Source: Proales similis
Lineage: Eukaryota; Rotifera; Eurotatoria; Ploima; Proalidae
Assembly (NCBI GenBank): GCA_019059635.1
Contig: JAGVRJ010000003.1
Span: 1,736,001 to 1,800,000, forward strand
Direction: 5' to 3'
DNA length: 64,000 bases
Position 1 is the first letter of the stretch, and each line of letters opens with the position of its first letter. Made by a program: the position numbers and the translations under genes. The notes below the pieces were generated by a model. The model saw nothing but the letters and a program-made list of their open reading frames with translations. It was not told the origin of the DNA and made no database searches. Below, one piece after another: positions 44,029 to 54,938 of this stretch.

Positions 44029-44495
44029 TTTGTTTGTTCGCGATTTCTTACTCTCGGAGGTCTAGAGGAGAAACGAAGATAGCCGCTTAGAAACACATGG
44101 TTACCGCGAACGCACTGAAACTATGCTCAGGCTAAATGATTTTCTGAATATATTTTTTAGAGCTTTCGCTTATTCTCTTCGCTCATGCTCATGTGTTATG
44201 TTTGATTTGTGCTGAACGAGATTTTTCGCTTTATTTGGCCGCAGATTGACGGACTTTGGGTTTCTTGTCGGCAAGCAGCCAAGCAGGTTTCAAGTGGCAA
44301 AGTGGATGCTGAAAGTTTATTTGTTTTTATCGTTTGAAAATCGAAAATAAAATCGATTCGACCGAACGCGAAAATAAGACAAAAAATGTTCCGTGGCAAG
44401 CGAGTTTGTACTACGCGCTCGTAGGATAGTACTCTAAAAGTCGAGACTCTGTTTGCATTATACTGTTGAAGGCTGCATCAAACCGATTGGATAGA
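44029..44495. promoter_or_regulatory. Divergent promoter region PFDN2 / MRPS28
   Basis: 467 bp between two start codons on opposite strands. Both promoters must fit here. No clear TATA is seen. Confidence 0.4.
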
Positions 44496-45056
44496 ATGAT
44501 ACGAACAAGAGCCCTTCAAGTGCCTTGGACGCATATCAGGAAGAGGGCTTTCAGCTCAAACATCGAACAGACCCAGCAGCAAACAAGTTCGAGCCAAGAG
44601 CTTTCAACTTCGCCAAGCGCTTCCTTTGCGAGTCTATTCAAGAACTCCAAGTTCGTCTCATTAGGAGACTTGAACAATAAAACCCTGATTGGCCGGATTG
44701 TCGAAGTGAATGGCGACGACATCTACATTGATTACGGCGGAAAGTTCAATTGTGTCTGCAAGAGGCCTTCATTTAGGAAAGAGTAAGATAAAAAATTTGC
44801 CACTCTGCCTAAGGCTCTATCGCACAATTATTGTCACTTGATTAGTCTCTACGTGCGAAATCAAAATGTTAAAATTAGACTTCAAAGTTTCGAAATGGCT
44901 TCATATTTCCTAAGTGCTGCCAAACACATCACACTGCTCGAGTCAGACGCCGAGCTAATCGGCATCGCAACTAGTCCCAATCTGGACGAGACCGACGATA
45001 AAGTGAAGCTTCGTCGCGCCGAGTTCGACAATTTAAATACAGATGCTTACTATTAA
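44496..45056 (+). CDS. MRPS28: Mitochondrial ribosomal protein bS1m
   Basis: Two exons, 44496-44782 and 44846-45056, with a 63-nt intron; 165 residues. The N-terminus (MIRTRALQVPWTHIRKRAFSS) is basic and lacks acids, as a mitochondrial presequence. The core reads SLFKNSKFVSLGDLNNKTLIG then DDIYIDYGGKFNCVCKRP, the MRPS28 signature, followed by the second part (VKIRLQSFEM). Family knowledge: it belongs to the small subunit of the mitochondrial ribosome. ASZ1 starts 172 bp after the stop on the same strand, with an AATAAA touching its ATG. Confidence 0.92.
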
Positions 45057-45228
45057 AATTTCTTTTTCTCAATCCTTTAAACAAAAAACAGAGCGCTCTT
45101 CTCGGCTGACGGGAAGGGCTCGTTCCAAAAAAAAAAAGGAATTTCTGTAAATGGTCCTACAGATAGATCACGAAAAGTCAAGAAAATGCTCTTCACTAGA
45201 CTCTTAAAAGAGAAATAGAGAAAATAAA

Positions 45229-47164
45229 ATGATGGTTCCGGCCGGATATGAGAGGCAGAACAAAGAGAAAGGGTTCGTTTATCATTTGGACGAGGATGAC
45301 GATGAAGATGGAAGCGAGTTTGAGTTTGAGTTTACAGAAATGGCCAAACCGAACGAGAGCGAAGCCCACAGTCGACCCAAAGAGCTGAACAACAATCAAG
45401 TCGAATCAGCACATGAAAAGCAATTGTTTTTCGATCTAAAGAGCTCAATCGACTCACACAATCTCGAATGGTTCAAGCGCTTGATCGAGAAAGAAGGATT
45501 AGATGTGAACGATACGCCAGAAGGGGAATGGTCCCTGCTTATGTTGGCGGCAGCCAATGGCGAAGGGCAAATGGTCGAGCGTCTTCTTGGTCTAGGCGCT
45601 GATCCCAACTTTGAACAAGACTCTTTCACAGTGATGATGGCCGCTTGTAGTAGCTTAAAGCTTTACCAGCCCGATTCAGAGCTGACTAACATTGTAGATG
45701 AGCTAATTGAACACAAGGCGCTAGTCACATCAGCCGACAGGTAAAGAGTCGAAATTCAGACCAATTTTGATTGTCGATTGAGAACTAGAACGAGAAAGAT
45801 ACGGACAAACGGCTCTTCATTACGCTTGCAAGCATGGGCACACTTGTCTCATTGAGTTGCTTGTTCAAAAAGGAGCAGACCTTGACGCTCAGGACGACAA
45901 GTCTCACAGCGTACGCCATTTTTACGTTATTTTCTCTTCAATCCAATTTCAACTGAACACCAAACCGATCAGAGTCTGGCTGTCGCATGTAAAAGTGGAC
46001 AGTATGAGTGTGTGAAGAAGCTGCTGCAGCTAGGAGCCGATCCTCTTTTAGCCGATCAAGAGTTCAGGTATCCGCATCAGATTGCAGAGCAGTCAGGCTA
46101 TGATGAAGTAAGCGCTTTAGTCAGAAATGTCTGCTCTGAGTGAAATGAATAAACATTTTGGGCGGCAAAGATTTCACAATTGATCAAATGTCACCTTAAC
46201 TGGATCTATCTCGAACGGCTGAAGGACAATTCGATTGAATACGAACAGCTCAAAAGACTACCGAGGGAGATAAAACTCAAGGACGACGCCTGTCCAAACG
46301 AGCTTCAATCCTGCCAAGAAGTTGAAGCTTTTCTCTCAAGCGCCAACTTGTCGTGTCTTTGGCCCAAGCTGAGCAAAGCCGGTGTGAATATAAATGAGCT
46401 GTTGGTGGCAGATGAACAATTTTTAAAAAAGGTTTCTTTTTCGTTGCTTCAACGCATACTTTATCTGATCCAGAGCGAACCATACTACTATCAAGGCAGG
46501 AATAGAAAACGACTATCTGAGGCATTTACTTCTGAACGAGATATGCGCGTTTCACTTTAAAGACTGGAAATCAAGCAGCCTGATGTCCACAATAGAAAAA
46601 GGACGATTAAAGTAGACGAATTTCGGATTAAAGCGAGTCGATGTGAGAGTTGACGTCTACTAAAAATAAGGATTCAAGAGATGATTGCCAACGCGGACAA
46701 CGTGAAAAAGCACTTGGATCTAATCAAGAGCAACATGAAATTTGTCAGATTGCAGCTGGAAGCCTACCGAGATGAGATGAACCAAGTAGGATGCTCTTTT
46801 GCTCTGCGCCTGATCTTTTGGCTTTCTGACAAATCTGACTAGAATGAGACGCTCTTCGCCAAATACTCAACGGAAATTCGACGAGCTGCACTGAATTGCC
46901 GAGAATTGGAAGCCGAGCTGAGCATCCTCTCTACGCTGCTTGCAAATGTAACGGTCCACTTCAGGTTTACTTTAAGAAGAAAAGACTTGAACTGGTGTTC
47001 AGAATAAGCCAACCGACGAGCCGATTGAATGCCTGGACAGCGACCAGCGGAGGACAGTGAGAATGCCCAAGGGTCACTTGACCGCTTGTCTGATAGGCCT
47101 AGGCGTCGGACTGATTGTCATTGGAGGAGTTGCTCGTCAGAAGAGTTTTTCTTTTACGTTCTAG
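45229..47164 (+). CDS. ASZ1: ASZ1/GASZ: ankyrin, SAM, C-terminal membrane anchor
   Basis: Seven exons: 45229-45740, 45799-45910, 45973-46107, 46171-46551, 46681-46785, 46843-46947 and 47003-47164; about 503 residues (human about 475). The N-terminus is acidic. Ankyrin repeats follow (WSLLMLAAANGEGQMVERLL, TALHYACKHGHTCLIELL, LAVACKSGQYECVKKLL), then a SAM-like helical domain (CQEVEAFLSS to LIQSEP), coiled-coil exons and a C-terminal TM helix (GLGVGLIVIGGVA). This order is that of GASZ. Family knowledge: GASZ sits on the mitochondrial outer membrane of germ cells and helps piRNA production. The join from exon 4 to 5 uses a weak donor (CGC|GTTTCA) but keeps frame. If it is wrong, the last three exons would be a separate small membrane protein. 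Confidence 0.78.
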
Positions 47165-47342
47165 ATTTATTCGTTTTGTAATTCAAAATTGATAAGTAAA
47201 AATGCAGTCTCCGTTAACGAAACGTACAGAATATTAAAATCCTAATTTGTTTTTTCAAACTCTGAGCTCATAACGAACTCAACAGGTAGCGAGATAGAAG
47301 TAGAAAAGAATGGATTTTAGTTTTAAATGCTCTAAACGCGGT

Positions 47343-47612
47343 CTAAACGGCGGTTTGCTGTTGCGGCTGTTGTGGTGGCTGCGCATGCAAATGCTTCGAA
47401 ATGGGCACATAGGCAGGCGTGCTCATGGCGTTTGCGATGGTCGTTACTGAGCTCTCGGTGGCTCGATAGTCGTACGCTCCGGACTCGAATGGCTCCGACC
47501 TTTGATTCATCTTGTGATAAGTCTGATTGATCAGCATGATCACTGTGCGAGCTATCTTGGCCGTGTTCTTCGCTTCAATCACATCGTGGGCACAGCACAT
47601 GTCGTCGTTCTG
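47343..47612 (-). CDS. Possible alternative last exon of LRCH
   Basis: An open frame preceded by an acceptor (AACAACAG) ends in a Gln/Pro-rich tail and TAV. It has no start codon of its own that fits. It can be joined in phase to the LRCH donor after 47858 (TCG|GTTAGG). That would give a soluble C-terminus in place of the membrane helix, and TAV fits a PDZ-binding end. It could also be part of another, unrecognised gene. Confidence 0.4.
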   Translation of the reverse strand, partial: QNDDMCCAHDVIEAKNTAKIARTVIMLINQTYHKMNQRSEPFESGAYDYRATESSVTTIANAMSTPAYVPISKHLHAQPPQQPQQQTAV

Positions 47613-47692
47613 TTGTTCGATTGTTTGTTTGGTTTTTACAAATATAAATTAAATTGAGTCAGCACCAAGTAAATGTCAAATAGCAGCACTTT

Positions 47693-50600
47693 TCACTCGA
47701 TCTTTAGTTTTGACAATACAATCAGATTGCCTATGAATATCAACATACACACATTGGCTATTATATGATCTAAGAACGATCTCTGCGAACTCTTCAGAGG
47801 TCTGCTACTAGGACAACACATTAATACACCAGGCCTGTGAGAGGCGAGACACCTAACCGAACGAATATCAAAGCGAGTTGAGTTTATCAATGTCTTGACA
47901 ATTTTTTTCATCTGAGCCGATTTGGCCAGCCGGCTTGTGGGTGAGGCCCCTGGTCGATCGGGACCTGTTGGCTCAAGCCTCTCTAGAAGCATGCTCAACA
48001 ACTTCAAGAGCTTTTTCCTCGATCTCACCGAGTAAGCGGAGGATAGCAGATCTCGACGGGTTATTATATCGGTCTAAGCGTTTACAAGATATGTGTTAGG
48101 CGGGTCAAACATGGATCGAGTGAACATTTAGACACTGACGACAACAGTAAAAACAACAAAACTTGACTAAGGTGTTCTAATTACCTCGGGAAGTCCAGCT
48201 CGTCGACACGCTTCAATGAAATTTTCAACGTTCTTGCGGCATTTTGCCAACGAAAGTTTAGGCTAAATCGTCGTTTTGATTAAATGAGCTTTCAGAGAAT
48301 CGAGAATGGAAATTAGATTACCACCGCCAGCGAAGGGACGTGAATGATTTGAATCGAACGAGGCGCGATCTGGTTCATCAGATGGCACAAGATTACTCCG
48401 TCCGAGAGGGCCAGACTCAGTTCGTCCAGATCGGAGCTGGGCGGCAAATGTACTTTCAGTCTGGTCTCGATAACTTCCTTCAGCGTTTCTATTTGCCGCT
48501 GCTCTTCTTGAATCTGGATGTAGTGACGGCGAATTGTGAAGGCTGGGTTTATGTTGGGCAAATCCTGTTCTAGCTCCTTTTCTTTGTAAACATTCAACTT
48601 TGCCGGCTTGTTCATGTTTGATGAAAACGAGCCCGAAAGAGGAAAAGTGTCTCGAGGCACCCAGATTTGCTGATTTATATTCGAGTCGATTAGCTCCGAT
48701 TCTGATGGCTGGCGACTGTGCTCTGTTTGTGTGTAGCTCTCGCAGGGTTCACTATCCCGGCTTATCTGGTCCGAGTATTCGACTGGGCCGCAATCCACCT
48801 CGGTGACGGTCTCACTGCATCTGTTTTTATTCAAATTGTTCAAATTAGAGTCGATCAGGCAGGCGTCAATCGCCGCTTTGTCCGATTGCTCGTACTTGGA
48901 CCTTTAAAATGTTTGAATCGTTAATCGGATTGACTCAGGCGGAGAGTAGAATTCTATGGGCAGAAACCATGTCGAATTTGAATTTAGAGGAAGGTCCTGA
49001 GAGGAAGAGGAAGAGGACGAAGAGACCGCCAGCCTTGGCTCTGCTATGGGAACAGGACGAGGGGGCAGGGTGGCAATGCCATCAATGTTCCTAAACAGCC
49101 TTTTGAGCAGTTTCATTTTTCTCCAACTCATCTATCAACGTATGATCATTGACCAGCGCCTTTTAAATATGACTCGCTTGCTCTATCTCTTTCTCTCATT
49201 TACTTTCGAGGTTGGGTACGAATCAAGTGATTTAGAGGACTTAAACGAGCATGTCTTTGCATGGATTCGGCGAAATAGAATCTAGAAGCTATTAGAAGCT
49301 ATGCTTACATTTCATGACGATTCGGATTAGCCAAAATCAAACGACGATCCAATTGACTTGGGTTTGACTTTGCCTCGATCAGCGAGCTCATCGTCAAATG
49401 ACTATGAACCGCCGATTCGGACGAGCGGCTTATCACTTTACAGCTGCTTCTTGCTTTGGTCAAGTCCTTAGAAAAGTCTTGCGGCGATTTTTTGCTCAAA
49501 GGTCCAAGAGACGAGTTGTGCATTTTGTTCATTATGGGCGAGGACGGCGAGTCGGTCGAGACACAAGAAGGAGAAGAAGACGAAACTGCATCGAGGTAGA
49601 CAACTTTTTCCACGTCCTCGCAAACGAATGACTCGAACGCGGTCGGATGCCGGCCACTTCTGTCGTCCGACTTTTTCTTGTGCGACGCACACGACGAAGA
49701 TGTAGATGAACTGCTTGAGCAAACTGACGACGTTGAAGCTGATGAGGACGCCAGTTTCTTGCACATGTTATGCACCGAGCTCTGGAACACGTAAGAGCTC
49801 AGGCCACTGCCGCGGCTTGTCTGGCTCACGCTGAACTGCGAGTTTATCTCGTATTCGCTAAGCACTCCGCGTCGCTTCTCTTGTTTAACTGTCTCCATGA
49901 GTAAATATTTCATGATGTGAAGCAAGCCCTTGGTGCACACCTGCAATAGCGGCAATTAAGCGCCTTTAGTTGTGAATTGAATTTGCAGATAAATTACGTG
50001 AGCCGGTGGAAGTTCGAGTGGATTGTGGTCGACCACCAGATCGATTAAAGTGACCATATTTCGAAAGCACAAGGGCAGTTTGTTCAGTCGATTGGATGAG
50101 CAGTCAAAGCTGACAAGTTTCAGCTGTGCCAGTTCTTTTTCAGTGGTTATTTTCAATTAGAGAGCGTTGCTGCTAGTCTGTGGTTTGACTCAGCCTACCT
50201 TTGGGTAACTCGACCAATAGATTACGACGAACGCTAAGCGATCGTAATGAGCTCAAGTCTCCGATCTGTACGGGCAGATGTGTGATCTCATTGCAACTTA
50301 CATCCTTGATAAGCAGTCGTTTGAGAAAAAATTCAATTAACTAGGAGACTGAAGTGCGCCAATTACCAGCTGAATGAGATTGCTCAGTTGACTGATCTCT
50401 TCGGGCAGAGAGACCAGCTTGTTGTTATTTATGGTGAGAACTTGCAGTGAACTCAAGCCGCAGATCGACGGAGGCAGATAGGCCAAGTTGTTTGAATTCA
50501 AATCAAGAATGCGCAAGCATCTCAACTGGCTGCTCGATATATCCGGAACTGTGCGTATCAGATTTGAGTAGAGATTGAGTTGCTCTAGAGCATCGAAAGT

Positions 50601-50936
50601 GCACAGTTCTCGAGGAAACTCGGTCAACTGGTTGCGAGAGAGGTCTAGTGCAATTTGTCGGCGATTAGCTCAGCATACTGAATCGGACATGCTCTGCTCA
50701 CCTGCAGTGATGGTGTCGGTTAGGTCGTAGTTGCAGGCGATCTTGGACGGAAAATCGGTCAGATTTCGAGCGCTCAGCGCTAGCTCACCGGTGAGGCTAG
50801 CTTCCTCGAGCAACCGCTGCAGCAGTTTCGCACAGTTCTTGTTTAGAAAGTTTTTGCTGGAACGCTTAGACGTCTGAACAACAGGCTCGTAAGCGGCCGA
50901 CATTCTTGTCAAGCTCTCCTCGTTGGTCTGCTGCAT
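47693..50936 (-). CDS. LRCH: LRCH: leucine-rich repeats plus calponin homology
   Basis: Eight exons: 50936-50702, 50644-50367, 50304-50199, 50134-49998, 49940-49309, 48901-48322, 48262-48185 and 48073-47693; about 808 residues. An N-terminal lead (LTGELALSARNLTDFP) precedes eight or so leucine-rich repeats, such as LYSNLIRTVP, INNNKLVSLPEEI and SCNEITHLPVQI. A Ser-rich middle follows. A calponin-homology domain comes next (VIETRLKVHLPP, LSDGVILCHLMNQIAPRS, AKCRKNVENFIEACR). The final exon can read into a hydrophobic helix near the C-terminus, as reported for LRCH4. Family knowledge: LRCH proteins link DOCK-type GTPase regulation to the actin cortex. The start ATG at 50936 is the first in frame; the frame is open upstream only from a GTG. 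Confidence 0.87.
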
Positions 50937-53044
50937 CTCTTCGCCGCTCAGGTCGCTTTCATTCCATGTCAGGCCGATTTGTCTAAAGTGCACGGTAACG
51001 CAATGATTACTAAAACAGATTTTCGCCGCCGATGAATGAGCTATGAATGGTGATGACGATGATTGATCGTTAGTCGGACCCACTTAATTGAGATTACAAG
51101 TCGAGCAGGACCAACAAATGCAATATTGAATGCACGCTGATTTGAAGAATAGAATAAGAGCAAATCGATGAAAGAGAGAAATACCGACACCAACTTTCCG
51201 TCTATAGTGGCTAACAAGCGTCGGTCAAGTGTAAATCAGCGCTTTATGATTTGGGCATAAATTATTACTTGGTCGGCTGTGTTGAGCGTGGCACAGGGCG
51301 AGGAAGCCGCTGAAACAATAGGGCAGCAACAAAATGAAAGAGAGTCGGACGAGGATTGAGACGAATGCGTCGAATAATGGCCAGTCTATGATAATAATAA
51401 ACTAGGACAGCGTCGAGTGTGTTATCCAATGAATTGAATTGAATAAACCGGCCTGTTTGAATCAAACAATGCGTCTATCTTAATTGAAAGTATAACAAGA
51501 AAAGGCTACGCAAAGTTCAGCGGTCATTTTTGCAAATAGCTAGAACCAGTCCGAGCTGCTAATTGTTCGAGCTTTCTTCTTATCGCATTTTCGCTAGTCC
51601 ATCTTGACGTTGACCTTAATGAGCAAACTACCTGGCCATTCCAACTCGGACATTAGCCTTCATAATTTATGTGCAGGCGATTCGACACCTGGCCCATATG
51701 TGCGCTGTAGTATTCAACGAACGAGAGAAATATTAAGTAAAAGACAAACTCAGGCAACAGTGAGCACTGACCTCATTTTGACTCAAATTCGATTAATACG
51801 CAGACGCCGACTGACAGACAGACTTCTGTTCATGATCGCCCAAAATTGACGCTGATTATTATCGATTCCACTGGATTATTGATTTGAGCAAGAGTAAATA
51901 AAGAGCGCACGCGCACCCACTGACACACGCCGGCAGTAGGGTTAATCACGCAAGTCAAGCCGGACTGTGAAATCTCTCTGAAGAAATCGGTCACTAAGAA
52001 TAAATTTCTCGCTCTTTGCTCTGATACCAGGCAAATGAAATTCAAAATATGCGGGCTTGTTGAAAAAGCAGAAACGAGCGAGACAAGTAATAAATGAGAA
52101 GCATAAAATAAATAGTCAGAAAATTGTCGTCCACATAATTAGTCTACGACCTCGCCCAATCGAACTAAATTGCCCACAGCTTCGACTAGGCTCGTCGTGC
52201 GGAATAAATTTGCAATCCCCAAATCGTCCTGCAAATCCTTGAGCTCATGCTCTCTGTGCCAAAGAGCCTCTTTGCAATTTAATTTCGGATTAATTAACCT
52301 TTTTTTGGAGGGAAATAACGTTTGCGGTCCGCTCAGACCTCGGCTAGCCAAGTCGTAAATTTACACGAGTATTGGTTCTACAACCTTTGGCTTGTTTTCG
52401 TAAAATAACCTCCCTTTTGATTTCTAAAAGCAACAAATACTCGGTGGCCCAGAATAGGTTATGAACTTAACGGATACAAATTCTCGGCTCTGGCAATTCG
52501 CCTTTAGGTGGGATTTAGGGGTTAAGGTCGCTTCCTCTGTAAGTTTTCATTAAGCTCTTGAAGCCTTTTCTCGATTCATATGAACGCAATAGAGCTGCTC
52601 TTTGCTCGTTCGGTTGCACGCTCACTCTTTTGGCCGGTGGATAGGCAAATAAAGAAGCAATCCTATCCGGCCATATCCCGGTGCATTGAATATTATTATA
52701 AACGCTGACCCAATATTTTCCTTATCAATGAACGGCTTCTTTTTTAATTCAAATCCAGTTCAAGAGCTCATTCAACATAATTAAACTGAAAGCGGAGCAG
52801 AATTCTAAGCCGAGACGATTGCTTTCTGATTTCTATTCATTCTTGTTGTCACCTTTCAAGAGCAATTGCACGATTTTAAAGAAAATTTAGCTCAAGGTCG
52901 TTTTCAACTCAAACGGTACTGGCTTTAAAGCAGCCCGTTTGAAGTGGCATTATTCTTTGCGATAATTTGAGATATTTAAGTGAATATTGAAAAATTGAGT
53001 TAAATAGAATTAATAGAAAAAGAGGCATGAATTGCACAAATGAA
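50937..53044. other. Non-coding region
   Basis: About 2.1 kb holding the LRCH promoter and the 3' side of TDP2. Short frames are unsupported. Nothing else is seen. Confidence 0.45.
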
Positions 53045-54355
53045 TTATTTGATTTGGCAGTAGGCCTGAATCGCCCAATGGTCAGAACAGAATCGTCCAC
53101 AGTTCGGAAGCTTTTCCAGGCCTTCCAGTTCAAAATAGACCGGAACCACTGTGGATACTCCATCGTCCTCTTTGGCTGGCCGATAATAAAGCCGATCAAA
53201 TCGAAGTCTTGGCTTGAATTTGCCGTTTATTCGTCTGTTTGTGTTGCGAGTGCAATCCCACGTGTATAAGCATTCTTTTCTTGATCCTGTCGCTTCCCAA
53301 ATGTCATACACTCCTTGCGGCACGCCTCCGATTCCCTGGAGCTAATTGAGCGAACTTTAGTCTGTCAAGCTTGTGGAATCGCATCGCATCTTGAAGAAGC
53401 CTACCTCTGAATCGCGTAGATTCAGATCGCCGCCGAAGAAAACTGTCTTTTCTTTGCTGAGATCCTTAAGTTTTTGGAAACAGTGCGCCAGCTGCTCAAC
53501 TCGCTGTTTAGAAAATTCACTTGTGCTCTCCAGATGAGTATTCATCACAGTCAAATCGATTTTCTCTCGGTAAGTGAGGTCAACCATCAGCATATTTCGG
53601 TTCATTTGAGAGTTGCCGAAGTGAATCAACTCATTCGAGCTCATTTGGCAATTTCGCCGCTTGAATAGAGTCGCCAAGAAGTACGCGCCGTGCTGAGTAA
53701 TATCCTCACATCCGACGATGAGCGCATATTCGTCGCTTAAATGCTTTTTGAAAAGTTCAACCGAGTACTCGACCACTTCTTGTAGCAGAACCACATCGGG
53801 CGATTCGCTTCAAGGGCATTGAACCTCAAAAACTCACTCCAAATCGACAAGAGCTGCATTACCTGAGAATTTTGTTGATCACTCCGATGGTTCGCTTTTT
53901 CAAATTGCCCTCATCAAGCCCGTCAATATTCCATGAAAGCAATTTGAATAGTTCAGCTTCTTCCTCGTCGGCCTCCGAGCATGCATTTGTTTCCCCGTCC
54001 TCCTCAACCTGTTCTCATTTAAACTTCAACACTCCTTTCAAATGACTATAATCCATGTTCTCTTTCATTACTTTTGCACCGCCACTTTCGTCAAGGTCAA
54101 TACACGCGACCACTTTTGAATTGCTTTCTTTGATTGTGTTGTAGTAAGCGCTCAGTCCTTTCTAAAAACTTTCCAATACTTCGAATCGGTCGAGTTGCCC
54201 TGAACAAAAGCTGGCACCTGAAGATCCCAGTCATGATCTTGCAGATAGAACATGGCCAATGCAGTGTCTGTGTTTGTTATGGAGGCAAATTCCTTGCATC
54301 GATTCAGACATTCTGAACCTGTCGGCGCCTCTTCAGTCTGATTCATATCTTCCAT
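53045..54355 (-). CDS. TDP2: Tyrosyl-DNA phosphodiesterase 2
   Basis: Five exons: 54355-54218, 54161-54072, 54008-53863, 53807-53405 and 53341-53045; 357 residues (human about 362). An N-terminal UBA-like domain (CKEFASITNTDTALAMFYLQ) precedes the EEP nuclease/phosphodiesterase domain. All catalytic landmarks are present: SWNIDGLDEGN, LLQEVVE, NTHLEST, GGDLNLRDSE and the final SDHW. Family knowledge: TDP2 cuts the 5'-phosphotyrosyl bond that joins trapped topoisomerase 2 to DNA, using Mg2+, so that ends can be rejoined by NHEJ. It shares this pathway with XLF, about 26 kb away here. SEC61G lies 321 bp upstream on the same strand. Confidence 0.93.
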
Positions 54356-54676
54356 TCTGGCTAGATCGTTCAATTCGAGAATGGTGTTATCAACACTAGA
54401 TTCAGGTTAGCTTGAAGCATAATTATGAGCTCAAAACTCTTTGTCTATGGGGCTTTCAAATTTAAACTTGTACTCTGAGGCTGGCTGGCTGGAAATTTTA
54501 TTAATATAACGGCTGGGAAATTAGACAGACGATTTTGAACGTTCTAAAACAAGCATGTGTGAAGGATTCTCTAGCTTGGAGTGATGGCTTGAGTCGAGCT
54601 GCTCTTATGAGCCACTTTCATTTGGTGATTGATTAGATTTCATTCAGATTGAGAACGCATTTCGAAAATCAGCCAC

Positions 54677-54938
<262 letters not shown>

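Noticed and set aside
48904-49131. 75-codon minus-strand frame within LRCH
   Set aside because: It lies in the intron between 49308 and 48902; the flanking exons join in phase without it.
51085-53000. Short frames between LRCH and TDP2
   Set aside because: No domain, signal peptide or splice logic; the base composition is like other spacers.
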